From: Adiantum capillus-veneris
Lineage: Eukaryota > Streptophyta > Polypodiopsida > Polypodiales > Pteridaceae
Assembly (NCBI GenBank): GCA_014529385.2
Contig: CM043965.1
Coordinates: 61,278,933 to 61,342,932, forward strand
Length of the DNA: 64,000 nucleotides
Direction: 5' to 3'
Shown in pieces: positions 37,541 through 49,691 of this stretch. Under the pieces are notes generated by a model. It did no database searches. It was not told the origin of the DNA and saw only the letters and a list, made by a program, of their open reading frames with translations. Numbering within the stretch: position 1 is the stretch's first letter; every line of letters begins with the position of its first letter. The position numbers and the translations under genes were made by a program.

Positions 37541-38185
37541 ATGCCACTGACAAAGGAGATAGAGAAGTATTGTTGTGGGTTGCCTAAAGGGCTCAAGAAC
37601 TATTGCATAAAGAATAAAGTGATAACCCTTACTCAGCTTATGGACGTTGCCAACACTGGTCATGCCTTGTTGAAGGGAGAACACAGTGGATTCCAGGGCA
37701 ATGTGAAAGGGGGGTCGGTCAAAGAAAAATTCAGCAAATAGGGCCTTTGCAAAAGCGACTCTTGAAGCTTCTCGAGGGTGAGGAAATGGAGAGAGGGCTA
37801 AAGACTCAGCCGAGTCTTCTTGAGGACAGGCCAAAAGAAAAAAAAAAGGGAAAAGTTGCAAGAAGTTATTTGGTGATGAAGCTTTTGGTTAACAACCCAC
37901 GTATTCTCCAACTCAGATCACTTCAGTCGAGCAAGGTCAAAGGGCTTGATACGTGCTCAAAAGAGGGGTGATGATAGAGATAGCACTTCACATGTACATA
38001 AGGATTCAATGCAATAGAAATGTGCATTGTTTGACAAAGGTATGAAGGTCTCATTAAGTCATTTGTACACATGTTTGACAGTCTTTCTTGCGGATACATG
38101 CAATGAGTGCTAATCACACTAAATCATCTGTGGCATGTATAGGATGCAAGCAATTGAGGACGTTTGAGATTTTAAGGGGGGGGTA
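37541..38185 (+). pseudogene. gag remnant and 3' end of element D
   Basis: The frame from 37541 reads LTKEIEKYCCGLPKGLKNYC, matching the end of capsid in element 3 (EKYCCGLPKKIRDYC), and stops at 37738-37740. Pol is absent. The 3' end has a decayed hairpin (CAATTG-AGGA-CGTTTG, about 38148-38165) and the tract ttttaaggggggggta up to 38185. Element C inserted into or recombined with D at 37540/37541. Confidence 0.72.
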
Positions 38186-39738
38186 TGTCACGAGATTGTG
38201 ACAACCACCATATATATTTATTGGTTTCTTTCCCTTGATTTTTATTTAATTTTTGGGACCTCTTGTTAAAATCACAAATGCTCGGACATTGCGTGGCCAA
38301 TGTGAAACGGCCGTCGGCAGAGAGTTTCAGCCGCAAAAGTCAAGGCCAGGCAGCCACGAGATGGTGGGCTGATCGGCATTGGAATTTGACTAGTAAAGAA
38401 ATGGCTAGGCTCAATTAAAGTCATTTAGACCCCTCGCCAGGACTTTATGAGTTGGTGGGTACTAGGAATTAAACCAAAAGAAGCAAACTGGACACATGGC
38501 AGTAGGAGAGCAACGTGCACGTCAACACATGGTCCAAAGTATCTCATCCCAAGAGGGGGTGCCTAAAATGGAGGCCGGGGCTTATTTTTGATCATAAGTG
38601 ACTACAGTGTGTGTGTGAGTAGTGGGTGCAGGTGATCAGAGCTTTAATGGAAAGCTTGCCTTCTCCCTTGTCTCATGCAGGGCGATGATTTGCTCTTGCG
38701 CATCTCTCTCTCCCCTTTACACATATGGTAATGCCCCACCAATTGGGCTTATCAGATGACCATGTATAGTTCTGCAGATTTTATGCGCGTTTGCCAAGGC
38801 AAGAGCCTTTTGTATAGGAACCGGATTACCTAATTGCTAATCCCCTTTAGGTACGCACAGTTCCATCGCAAAGGATGCAAAAACGGAGAGTTTTCTCGCA
38901 CGACAACTCGTCCAATTTACAGGGGAACTGTCCCATTGTGTGGGGGAGCACCTGAGACACGTGTAGACATGTTTGCTCCTCTCAAAATGATGCGAAACAG
39001 AAAATTACAGCTTGCTGTAATTTTTTGCAGGTTTAGGATTTTGCACTTAAATTGCAAGGTAATGCCGGGGGAGCCTCAGGAAAGCAGTGGGTGCTTGTAT
39101 AGGACAATTGAGAGAGATTTTCTGCGAGGAATCTCGCCTAATTCAAAGGGCAAGTGACCCTACAGGTGTGGGAGCTCGAGGGCTACCCACAAAAGTGATC
39201 GGCACGCGAATCGGAGCGCAAAACAGAGAATTACAGCTTGCTGCTATTTTTTTGCAGGTTTAGGGGTTTGGCCAATTTTGATGCCTATAGGTCCCAGGAG
39301 CTTCGGGGAAGCTAGGGAATCAGGTGCAAATTGGAGGCCAAAAAAAAAAGATTTCAGCGTGCTCTTGCAAGGTTTTGTGAAGTGCTCTAAAGTGCGTGGA
39401 AAGTCACTGTTTACTTGGGATTTTGTCCGTGGGGACTTCTATTGTGGTTATGCTGTCGAAATCGGGTTAGAGTAGGGGAATTTCAGCCCGGTAAAAGTGG
39501 GACAGCTCGTAGAAGTTTATAGGTTTTTCTCAAGTGTAATAAGAATAAAGAATACCTAAAGCAGCGCTAGTCTTTGGGGCCAATAGGGTGTCGTTGTCTG
39601 CTTGGGAGCGCTTTAGCTGCCAAGCCGTGGTTGTTTTTGAAGTGAGTCACAGGTTTATTCGTGAAGTTCCTTTGTGTCGTAAAGTTAAAGTAATGATCGG
39701 GTGAAAGCTAAACTCTACCACCCTATGGGCCGGTTTCA
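38186..39738 (+). repeat. 3' LTR of element D (element 3 family)
   Basis: In plus orientation it matches the element 3 LTR read on the minus strand: gtttgccaaggcaagagcc, ggtacgcacagttccatc, actcgtccaat...caggggaactgtccc, and the end gggccggttt. Length 1553 bp is close to 1532-1543 in element 3. Starts tgtcacgagattg and ends ggtttca. It is much more diverged than the element 3 LTRs are from each other. Confidence 0.85.
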
Positions 39739-39759
39739 ACCTTTCTGATCATGCAGGGC

Positions 39760-40513
39760 TGTCACAAATTGCTGACATGTCAAGCCACTGAAGACTGACT
39801 GGGTCGGGGCTTCCCGAGCCTAACCCTAGCCAACATGTAGATCCCGGCTGAGGGGCCTAAACCCTAGAAGCAACAAAAGAAGAGGAAGTTCTCACCCAAC
39901 TTACTGTTCATCGTCGAGAGGCCTAATTATCAAAAGATCTTCCAACTTATGGGACCTCGTCCAATGGGATGCGAGTTTCTGAAAATAAAGCGGGACCCTC
40001 ACACACTTGCATAACCAGCTGATGATGTGGCAAGACGGTTGTACGGACCCGCCGCAATTTGCGCTAGCTGCTGACGTGGCATTGTATAGACAATTCCGCT
40101 TTTTGCGCTATTGGCTGCTGACATGGCAGTTGTACAGAAATCTCTGAATTTGTGTTGGCTTGCTTTTGGAGACAAAATGCTTTTAAGACCATATGCTTTT
40201 AAGTTTGATGCTTTGCATTGTACTGCTTTTGAATGGCCATGGCCTTTAAATACGAAGGGTGGGCTCTCTCTAGGGTTCCTGTGGGAGCAGATGCAAAGCA
40301 GATCCACCGGTGCTATAACATTTTGAAGCAATATAAAGAAATATTGAAAGGGACGCAATCATTTGGGGCAATGCTCTCTTGGGGATGGAATGCCGCCACT
40401 CCGCGTCTCGTGTGTCATGCTCTCTTTGTCTCTCTCAGTTTAGTTGTTTTGAAGTGTTTAAAGTTTGTTCTTTTTGTTTTGTTTCCGTTGACACGTGGTG
40501 CCCTCTCATTATA
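39760..40513 (+). repeat. 5' LTR of element B2 (B family)
   Basis: Starts tgtcacaaattgctgacatg, contains gcaatataaagaaatattg and the conserved R/U5 block in a decayed form (40328-40410). It ends ggtgccctctcattata. The expected primer site is no longer recognisable at 40514. Confidence 0.82.
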
Positions 40514-41600
40514 GCCAAAGATCCAGTCGTATACTTTTCTGAAAGCATATATGTCCTACCAAGGACAACAAAGCTCAATAGCGTTTTTTACTTCTACAAA
40601 GTACTTGCAGTTTCTTCTCTCGATGAGCTTCGCGACATACTTTCGCGGCATCCACAACAGAATCTCCTGATGCTGCAAAGTTTTCAACAGTTCCTGAACT
40701 ACATGTTGCCTCCTCCAATGTCCTAGGTGGTACCACCTCTTCCGGCACCAGAAAGTACCAAAGCTTCTAACTACAACCCTCTCAGTCTTCTATTCCAATC
40801 GGGGGAGACTTTAGGAACATGGTGCAGTTGTCTGTTGATCCAGTGCAATCGCCTCCGCCACCTCCCCCACCACCACCGCCACCTGAGTACAAAGGTTGGA
40901 GCTTGTATGCATATCCCTACTACACACATCTAGGGTTTGCGCCTAACCAACCAAAAGATCTCAAGGATGGCGGCACGACAGTAAAATTTCTCACTCTTTG
41001 GGAGCGAAAGATCGGAAGAAAGCCCTACAGTTCTTACAACAATTTGACAATATCTATGCTTTGGGAAATTATTTAGAAGAATCAAAGATCTCTCGAGTTG
41101 CGGGATTTCTTAAAGATAATGCTATGCAGTGGTGGACTTCAATTGCGACACAACCGCATGCTCGAATGACTTGGCAAGCTTTCAAGATTATTTTTGCGCG
41201 AAGTTATCTGACCTCCCTGTTTAAAGGCCAGATTAGAATGGGGCAACTTGAAAATGCTTGCTACAGAGACCATGGAAGACTACAACCAAAGGTTTCTCGA
41301 TGTTTATCTTCTAGTGTCTTTCTTAAAGTTGATTCTCCTGGAAGACCAATGCAAGCGATATACCATTGGACTGCCATCACCTTTACAGGAATAGTGTCTG
41401 TCTAAACAAGTATCGACAATGCAAGAGCTTATGGACCATGTCGCGGTTGGCTACAAGCTTATGAAAGGGAAGCTCCAGTTTACTATAGAACACATTCTAG
41501 CAAACAATGAGAATTCTCGGCAACAACGAATAAATCCTCGAGAATCTTGTGAAAGTCAACCTCAAAGGCCTCATTTGACACAGCGTTGTTAACGTGCAAA
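40514..41600 (+). pseudogene. gag: gag of element B2
   Basis: Contains a proline run (near 40850-40885), NQPKDLKDGGTTVKFLT, then in another frame ALQFLQQFDNIYALGNY, AMQWWTSIATQ and TWQAFKIIFARSYLTS. This is the standard gypsy capsid arrangement. A later frame near 41410-41500 resembles the capsid end (MQELMDHVAVGYKLM). Frameshifts near 40990 and 41235 break it; pol is missing. Confidence 0.82.
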
Positions 41601-42437
41601 CGAGAAGGAAAATGAATGCCTCTATAGCCTTGCACGAGCCACACCGTTTTAAGGAAGAACTATTGCACGGCCGAAAACACCTGTGGTAAACACCTGTGGT
41701 AAACACCTGTAGAGATTTATGAAAAACCCTTCAAGCATGGAACACACTCAAAATTAGGAGAAACAAGGGACATCATGACGAAGCTCGTCTCGTGGAGATG
41801 TCCGTAGAGTATCCATAGACAAAAAACAGATGAAGGATGAAAGAGTTGTGGCCACTCGAAGTTGGGGGTGCACTCTTTTTTGCAAATGAGCTCTCTCGAA
41901 GTTGTGCAGGTGTTGCAGCTATTAAAATGGGGGCTTTCTTATCTTTTATCCCCAAGATTTCTCTCTCTTTTCTTAGCCGACAAGGTTCTCTCCTCAGGCA
42001 GAAAACTAATTGGCTCCTCTTAGGTCTTTTTTGGGCAAAAAATGAGCTGTCGGTGACCCTTTGACCAAGGAATGGGGTGGGGGCAATGTGGCCAGTGGAC
42101 CAAAATTGAAGCCAGGCACTTGGGCAGGGAGTGGGAACTGAAAAAATGCGCCATCTCCTTCCCCATGAGCCCATGAGCCCCCATAAACCAAGCCTTGAGA
42201 GAGCTCCTCTCACCTTTGATACACCTATAGTGGGCTCCCCAAGTGCCCTATGTGCCCTCCACTTTTCCCTTTCCTCTTCTCATGTGGGATAATCCCCATG
42301 CCACATGGCAACTTCCTCAACTCCCTGAAGCCCAACCATTTCCAGCTTCTCCCCCAAGCAGGAGGACCTCTTGGACAACTTTTCCCGAGGCATAACTTGC
42401 TGCTTTGGTCACCGAATGACGCACGAGTGTGGACACA
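41601..42437. other. No recognisable gene; unassigned intron DNA
   Basis: Contains a short tandem acacctgtggtaa triplet near 41678-41712. The remaining open frames on both strands have no motif I recognise. Confidence 0.5.
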
Positions 42438-42442
42438 CCAAA

Positions 42443-43635
42443 TGTTAGGTGCAGCAGAATGATTGTTTGCGCTTTGCTCAAGATGAGTGCTCCGAACTGT
42501 GCTCAAGGTTCTTTTTAGTTCTTATGGAAGGGAGAGCCTTCCGTTCTTAATGGAATGTGCTATGATCACAAACAAAGTGAATGGACACTGTGCGTGCAAG
42601 TGTATGAGACTGAGAGATAGAGAAAGAAGAGAGATACGACACCAGAGACGTTGTAAAACCCTCCTTCGAAGGCCCCACTCTCGTCGGCGAGAGTGGTCTA
42701 CTTATGATTGCACAATCTGGTACAAATGGTATGCATGAGACTGATGCAAGTCTAGGCTATGCCGGTGACGACGACGACGACTTTAGGGCTGAAATCTGTG
42801 GTCTTCTAACTGCTGAATTTCGGGGCTGTTTCGGTGGCTGAAAATGAGTGTTTTGGCTGCGTTTTCGAGGGCTGAAAATGGGGGTCTTTTGCATGTGCTT
42901 AGGGCTGAATCTGCTGTTGTCTTCAAAGCTGAAAACGCAGAGCTTCCTGCTGTAGAATGGGCTGAAAGTAGGAAACGCTGGCAGATTTGGGATCGTTAGC
43001 AAAACGCTAGGCAATCTGGGATTGATGGTGATGCTACAAACTGGAAAACGCTGGCTGCTTGTAGCGTTAGTAAAACGCTAGGGACTTGGACTGCTTAAGG
43101 GCGATCTGCAAACGCTAGGCTGTAGGGTACTGTGGCGACCAAGCAATGCTGAAAACGCCTAGTGAGGGGAGGTGCTGAAGATGTCCAAAAACGCTAGGGT
43201 TGATGGTGCTTGGGGGTTCTTGTTGAGAAGAATGCCTATTGAGCGGGAAGCTCCTGCTGCCTCTTCTGCCAGAAAGTGCTAACTTGGGTTTGCTTATATA
43301 TTAAGTTAGCAAAATTGCCCTACCTACTTTTGTTGGAAAGTCACTTAAAAATAATAAGTGAAAAATGTCAAAAATAGGGAAAATAGGCTAAAATCACTGG
43401 AAAAATTCCCTAATTGATTCTAATGGATTCTGATGGGAATACCGATGATCATGCTGTGTGCAACCAGAGGATATGCATCTATACTAAGTGACTGGGCATG
43501 CACGGTCTACGAATAGACTCACAAAAAGTGCCAGATCACTTCTAATCTAGACGTGACTGGACTCACTGAACCCTGATCATGCTGTAGCTTGTCCACAAAC
43601 ACACAAACACATAGGGCTGGATGTGTCACGTGACA
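42443..43635 (-). repeat. 3' LTR of element E
   Basis: 1193 bp. Plus-strand ends are tgttaggtgcag and tgtcacgtgaca. It is rich in gctgaaaacgct- and aaaacgctaggg-type short repeats (42770-43200). It is collinear with 45651-45972 plus 50108-50988. Confidence 0.9.
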
Positions 43636-44066
43636 TCCCCTCCTTTTCAAAGTGAGGTACTGGTACCGAACTGTATGGCGTCAAGGGAAATCGCCAATAG
43701 CATCCGGAATCCTAGAAGGGACTCTTCGTCGGCCCCCTGTGATGTGTGGGTCGTGCGGTACTTGAACTTCATAAAGGTCTGCAACGCTTGCTTCTTTGGG
43801 CTGCGCCGAAAGCGACACAAAGTCTTTTGAGTTTCCTTCGATGCTTCAACTTCGTCGAGAGACTTGCTTCTTTCTTCTTCAAGAATCTCCATGGCTGAAA
43901 ATTCCTGAAACCATTTCCAACACAAAATCATGAACATACCCATTCTATGTAGAGTGAGTGGAAAAAATCTTGTCTTCACTAAAGACTGTGTATGCAATGT
44001 AGATGAACATAGAGACGGAGTGACAAACCGTTCATCCAGCACATGCAAACAATGAGATCGAATCTT

Positions 44067-45305
44067 TTATGTTTGATTGAAATCAATCAACTGTGGCAAA
44101 TCACAATGGAAATGCCCATGCTTGGTGCTCATACTGTCATGTGCTCGTTCGGAAACTATGTCATGCCAAGGAAGAGACATGGAATGTGACTTCCTTACAT
44201 ACATACTTTTCAGCTTTTCATGAGAAATCCGCATACATTCGTGCTCATTCATGAGAGAAACGTGCTCAACATACAATATGTCATGCCTAAGAAAAGGGAT
44301 TACATAACGATGCTGACTAAAATACAAGAAACGATCACGAATGAAACATTCGAACAATGCGTGCGTATCAATCATGCGAACACATAATACTTTCTGTAAG
44401 GGTTCTTTGGACCTAGGCTCGAGAGCCAAGATCGGTTCTTCCTGATCTATCGAATCGTTATGTGGGGGTTCTTTGGACCTCGACTCGAAAGCCAAGATCG
44501 GTTCTTCGTGATTGATCGAAACTACAACGAGGTTAGCTTTGCTAGAAAAAGCATCCACTAACACATCATCCTTGTGAACAATCACATCTTCTTCATGCAA
44601 CTCATCATGCTTGTGAGAAATCACATCTTGATCATGCAAAACATCATGCTCATCATTATCATTCAAATCATCATGCAAATCATTATCATTCAAATCATCA
44701 TGCTCATCATTATCATTCAAATCTTGTGTATCATGCTTTGGAGAAGAAGAGACTGAGAGAGTCTCCTTTTCCCCGATTCTCTTGTATTTGTGCCTGAACT
44801 TGAGAAAAGAGTCGCAAGAACTCTTGCATTCTTGCTTTGTTCTCGCGATCAAATTCTGCTTGTCTTGCTTTGTTCTCTGCTTGTCTTTCTGCGCGCTCAC
44901 GATCCAATTTGGCTTGTCGTTCTTTGGCTCCCAAGCGTGCTTGCTCGCGCTCACGAGCTATGGCTGCCATTCTTGCAACATTTCTTGCTTCGTGTTGTAA
45001 ATTCTGTTCCATAAACAACAGCTCCAACTCCATTGGAGTTAGTGCAATCCTTGACGTAGATGGGGAAGGGTCAGAAAAACCTCCTGGTGGGGAAAATTCT
45101 TCTTCGCCTCTCTCATGCTCATCACCTCCAAGCGAAGTATCCATTCCGCTTCGAGCGATGACCATTCTGAAGTCGTGGGTCCTTGTGGTCTTAAGTTCAC
45201 AAGGAACTTGGGTTCTTGAGGGTCTTGGGTTCTTAAGTTCACGAGGAATTTGGGTTCTTGGGGGTCTTGGTTCTTGAGGTTCTTGACGTTTTCTTTCGCT
45301 TGCAA
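44067..45305 (-). pseudogene. Internal proteins of element E (unknown, coiled-coil and acidic repeats)
   Basis: Two overlapping minus-strand frames. The first (45165 to 44731, possibly starting higher up) has a long charged coiled coil, ERQAKLDRERAERQAENKAR, preceded by SPPGGFSDPSPS. The second (open from 44954, with its distinctive part from about 44770 to 44067) has four DLNDNDEHD-type acidic repeats, two EEPILAxExRSKEP repeats and a Cys/His-poor C-terminal region starting CVRMIDTHALFECF. No protease, RT or integrase motif occurs. The first could be a Gag-like protein by position and coiled coil. The two frames may belong to one protein through a frameshift or splice. Confidence 0.55.
45170..45295 (-). 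repeat. Tandem repeat in the leader of element E
   Basis: Roughly 40-bp units of cttgggttcttgagggt / cttaagttcacgaggaa are repeated about three times between the primer site and the coiled-coil frame. Confidence 0.75.
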
Positions 45306-45964
45306 ACCGCGTTTGAGAAGGATCTTCTCTTTACCCGAGCTCTACTCCTTTCTGCGGGCGCACCCCTTGGCGGCCTTGCGCTCACACCAAGGTTGCTTTT
45401 TCCCACCTCACGTCGATTGGCCGGCCGCTAAGTGCACGGTCCGCTCTCAATGAGTGAAAAGAGACACAAGGGGAGGCTGGACAAGTCCTTCTTTCTTGGG
45501 ATTCTTGTCACTCTTCAAAAAACACGATTAGGAATCGACATGCCCAAGCGAACTTGGGTTCGTGCGATCTCAACAAGCAAAAAAAATTCTTGTGGTTTTT
45601 GTGGTTCTTTCCTTGAGTGATACAGAACACTGCCAAAGCTTTGATACCAATGTTAGGTGCAGCGGAAATGATTGTTTGCGCTTTGCTCAAGATGAGTGCT
45701 CCGAACTGTGCTCAAGGTTCCTTTTAGTTCTTATGGAAGGGAGAGCCTTCCGTTTTTAATGGAATGTGCTATGATCACAAACAAAGTGAATGGACACTGT
45801 GTGTGCAAGTGTATGAGACTGAGAGATAGAGAAAGAAGAGAGATACGACACCAAAGACGTAAAACCCTCCTCCGAAGGCCCCACTCTTGTCGGCGAGAGT
45901 GGTCTACTTATGATTGCACAATCTGGTACAAATGGTATGCATGAGACTGATGCAAGTCTAGGCT

Positions 45965-45972
45965 ATGCCAGT
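45965..45972. repeat. 8-bp target duplication of the hAT element
   Basis: atgccagt here and again at 50108-50115. An 8-bp duplication is diagnostic of hAT transposition and sets both ends of the element. Confidence 0.95.
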
Positions 45973-46202
45973 CAGGGTTGTCCACGTCCGTCGAACGGAA
46001 CGATCCGTCCGTTCCGTCCGTTCCGTCCGGGTTCCGTCCGATCGAAAAAAAATGACCGTTGGCGGACTTTTTTGACTGTTTTTACAGCCGTTTTGTAGCG
46101 CCACGTGCTGGCAGTTTTTGAAAGCTAAAACTTGAACGTTGGGGGCCTTGGAGCCTTGGCCCTTGGGGCATCATAAGCCAATGTGCCATCCCACCCCAAC
46201 AA

Positions 46203-46223
46203 CCCCCCCCCCCCCCCCAACAT

Positions 46224-46253
<30 letters not shown>
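46203..46253. repeat. C16 run and (CA)n microsatellite
   Basis: Sixteen C residues at 46203-46218 followed by an alternating CA tract in the 5' part of the hAT element, upstream of its TATA box. Confidence 0.95.
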
Positions 46254-46256
<3 letters not shown>

Positions 46257-46344
46257 GCCACATGGGGCATGGCCATGGCACATGGAATTTGAATTTTGAA
46301 GCATGCTCTCGCTTTAACCCTCTTCTCCCTCTCTCCTCAAAACC

Positions 46345-46353
46345 TATATAAGG
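46345..46353 (+). promoter_or_regulatory. Probable TATA box of the hAT transposase
   Basis: tatataagg about 330 bp before the first candidate ATG (46678). The leader in between is built of many caagctctc/cttcaagctctcc repeats, a CT-rich plant-type 5' UTR. Confidence 0.6.
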
Positions 46354-46677
46354 TTGCCCACCCTCTCTTCTTCTCCATATATCCCTCAAGCTCTCTCATT
46401 CATCTCCTTACCTACTCAAGCTCCCTCAAGCTCTCTCCATTCATCAAGGGCCAAGGCTTCAAGCTTTGACACTCCATCAAGGCTTCAAGCTTTGGCACTC
46501 CATCAAGGCTTCAAGCTCCCTCATCTCCTTCAAGCTCTCCATTAATCCTTCAAGCTTTCTTCATCTCCTTCAAGCTCTCCATTATTCCTTAAGCTCCCTT
46601 CTCTCCATCCATCTCCTTCAAGCTCTCCATTACTCTAAAGTTCTCTCATCACTCCCCATCCCTCAAGCTCTCCATAA

Positions 46678-49600
46678 TGCCGCCCGCTCTTCATGAAGCC
46701 TTCAACAAGCATTGCCGCTACTTTGAAAGGACTACTTTGAAAGGGTGAAGAACAAGCAAAATGTTTGCAAATGGTATTGCAAATATTGCCCGAAGACCAT
46801 GACCTCAAGCTCCACCCGCCTTATCATCCACTTGACCAAGATGGGAGGGGAAGCGGGTCCTTGTCCGAATATCCCCGACGACATTCTCCAAGAGTGCAAA
46901 GCAAAGTATCTCCCCTTGAAGACGCGCAAGGCGGTTGCAAAGGCATTGGAAGAGGTGGTTCCGCCCGACCATGATCTCTCCGATTCGGGAGAGGATGCTT
47001 CTCCATCAATGTCCGTTGCATCCAGCGGCGCTACCATGGACTCCACCGAGGGTGGTAGCGTCTCAAAGAAGAGCAAAAGAAGTCATGGTGGGCGGCCTCC
47101 AAAGCAAGCTACTCTTGCACAAACGGTGGGCGGAACTTCCGGTCCATTGTCTTTCCTCAAAGAGAGGCAACGACAAGCGGAGATAGAGATTGCACGCACC
47201 ATCATTGAGTGCAATCTCTCTTTTCATATTCTTCGCACGGATCGTTGGAAACGCATGGTGAAGGCTATTGCCGCGGTTGGTCCATGTGAAGGGTGGACGG
47301 GAGTGTCATACCATGACATGCGCACCAAAAAGCTTGATGAAGAGAGGGCACGAATCGACAAGTCTCTTGACCCCGTGCGTGCCGGATGGGTAAAGTATGG
47401 TTGCTCTATTCTCACCGATGGATGGAGTGACCGCAAGAAGAGGGGAATCATTAATATCCTTGTCTCATGCCCTCTTGGCACCTACTTCTTGCGAGCGGTT
47501 GATGCGGGGGCAAGGGGGAAAAAGGTCACGGGTGCCTTCATTTACCGCCACATTCGTCAAGCCATAAAAGAGGTAAAATTTTGTATTCCACTCTCAAGTA
47601 TCTACTATTTTCAATTTTGTCTTTTGCCTTGGCTCTTCTCACTTTCCCTTCTTTCTCCATATGTAGATCGGTCCAAGAAACGTCATTCAAGTAATCACCG
47701 ACAATGCCTCCAATTGTGCTTCCATGGCCAAAAAGCTAGAGGCGGAGTATCCACACATAGTATGGACTCCATGTGCATCACATTGCATTGGCTCCTCTTG
47801 GAGGACATTGGCGACCTACCTTGGGTGAAGGACATTCTATCCCAAGCCCTCTCCATCGTCAACTTCATCAACAAAAAGGTGAGAGTACTTGCGATATATC
47901 GCACTTACTCCGGCTTGGAGTTGAAGAAGCCTTCCGCAACACGCTTTGCCGCTATGTGGCTCCTCCTTGAGCGCCTCTATGATGTGCAAACCAACTTGCA
48001 AAAGACAATGGTCTCGGATGAGTTCAAAGCATGGATTGAAGAAGAGACCCAATCATCCCAACAAGATGCAAAGGCCATCCAACGGCTTTGCTTGAAGGAG
48101 GAGTTTTGGCAAGAGGTCAAGGGTCTTGTCATGGTGGTATTGCCATTGTATAAGGTGCTTCGGATGACCGACATGGAAGGGTCTACCATAGGTCTCCTTT
48201 ACCACTTCATGGAGGAGGCTTACAAGGAGATTGAGAGATCCACCATTCTTGATGGAGCACCCTATGGTTCACGGTAAACATATCACCTTATGATTTATGT
48301 ACATTGTAAGTTGTCTTTTTCTATCTACGGTTCTACCCTTCCATGCTTGACTATCTTTCTCTCTCTCTTTGTAGTGATGTGTTGGAGGACTCTCCAAAGA
48401 GAGATGACATTCTCTTCCTTGTTAAAAAGCGGTGGGATTGGATGAGGCGACCAATCCATGGCTTTGCCGCCCTCTTGCATCCGGCTTTCAAAAAGCCATC
48501 CATCTTTGCGGATCAAGCACTTCAAGAGGAGCGCGACAAGTACCTTCCAAAGATACTCAATGAAGAACACCATGGAGAGTTTCTCCAAGAGCTCATCAAC
48601 TATGGAGACCAAAGAGGCACGGCATTCGCTTCCTCGGTGTGTTGGAAGAGGGATTCGTTAGTGAAGCCTCTTTTTTGGTGGGAATGTTTTGGCTATCAAT
48701 TGCCTCACCTTCAAAGGGTGGCATTGAGGGTTCTTGGACAGGTATATCATATATATTAATAATTATACATAATACCATACCATAAATTATAAATTTATAA
48801 TCTCAATCATGTCATCATTTGACATTCATCATTCATGTGACATAAGTCACCTCTCAATTGAAAATTCCCACAATTCAAATCTCATGCCTCTCTTCTATCA
48901 TCTATGTGCTCTAGGATTGCTCATCGGGTGCATGTGAGCGGAATTGGTCGGCGTATTCTCTTATACACACCAAGATTCGCAACAAGCTTTCTACGAAGCA
49001 ATTGGAGCGGCTTATCTATTGTCGCTCCAATTTACGCATGTTGAGGTCCATGCATGAGATGTCCATGGCTAGGCAGGTAATTGAGTTGGTTACATCATAC
49101 TCTTTATTTATGCTTTCACATGTATGATGTATCATGTGCTCATATTTTTGGCATGCCAAATTGCTAACTCCATTAATCTTCTTGCATGTTGTAAATGACA
49201 AATAGGTGAATGTAGATGAATGCAAGCTCTCCATTGAGACTCTTAAGAGTCTCAACAAAGATCGCGATCCAGAGGAGGAGCAAATATTTCGAGACCTCTA
49301 CTTGGAGTTGGAGGAGATTGATCGCTGTGTCTCTCGCACACGGTCCCGCAAGAAGGTGGTTTTGCGAGCTTTGGCAACTACAGGTAGAGGAGCTTCCACT
49401 TCGGTTGCTCGTGGGAGTGGAAGAGCATCGGCACGGACACCTAGGTCCTATGTGCGGCGAGGCTCGGGTAGCGGATCTACTATGGCGGACACCACTTTGG
49501 AGAATGTGTCCATTTCTAGGCCTGCGGATCCTAGAGAGCCAGAGTTTGATGATGAGGGCAACATCCTTAGTGAGGGAGATTATGGTCTTGCATCTAGTGC

Positions 49601-49691
49601 ATCTGATGCAAGTAGTGATGAGGATGATGCAGCTACCTCTAGCTCAAGCTCGGACCACAACTCCGGTGATGAGAGCGATATGAGCACTTAG
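46678..49691 (+). pseudogene. hAT transposase (BED finger, DUF659, hATC), five exons, two frameshifts
   Basis: Cut-and-paste transposase. Exons: 46678-47572, 47667-48273, 48375-48741, 48915-49076, 49206-49691, all introns with GT-AG ends. Exon 1 has a BED-type zinc finger (CKYC, then STRLIIHL) and DUF659 with LTDGWSDRKKRG. Exon 2 has VITDNASNC and CASHCI, the expected second Asp and the CxxH motif, then SATRFAAMW. Exons 3-4 hold the hATC dimerisation region (SSGACERNWSAYS, with the catalytic Glu). Exon 5 is a Gly/Ser/Asp tail. A one-base shift near 46740 and another near 47784 break the frame, so this copy is probably inactive. Confidence 0.9.

Noticed and set aside
46732-47076. Antisense ORF within the hAT exon 1
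   Set aside because: Shadow of the transposase coding strand, which has clear BED and DUF659 motifs.
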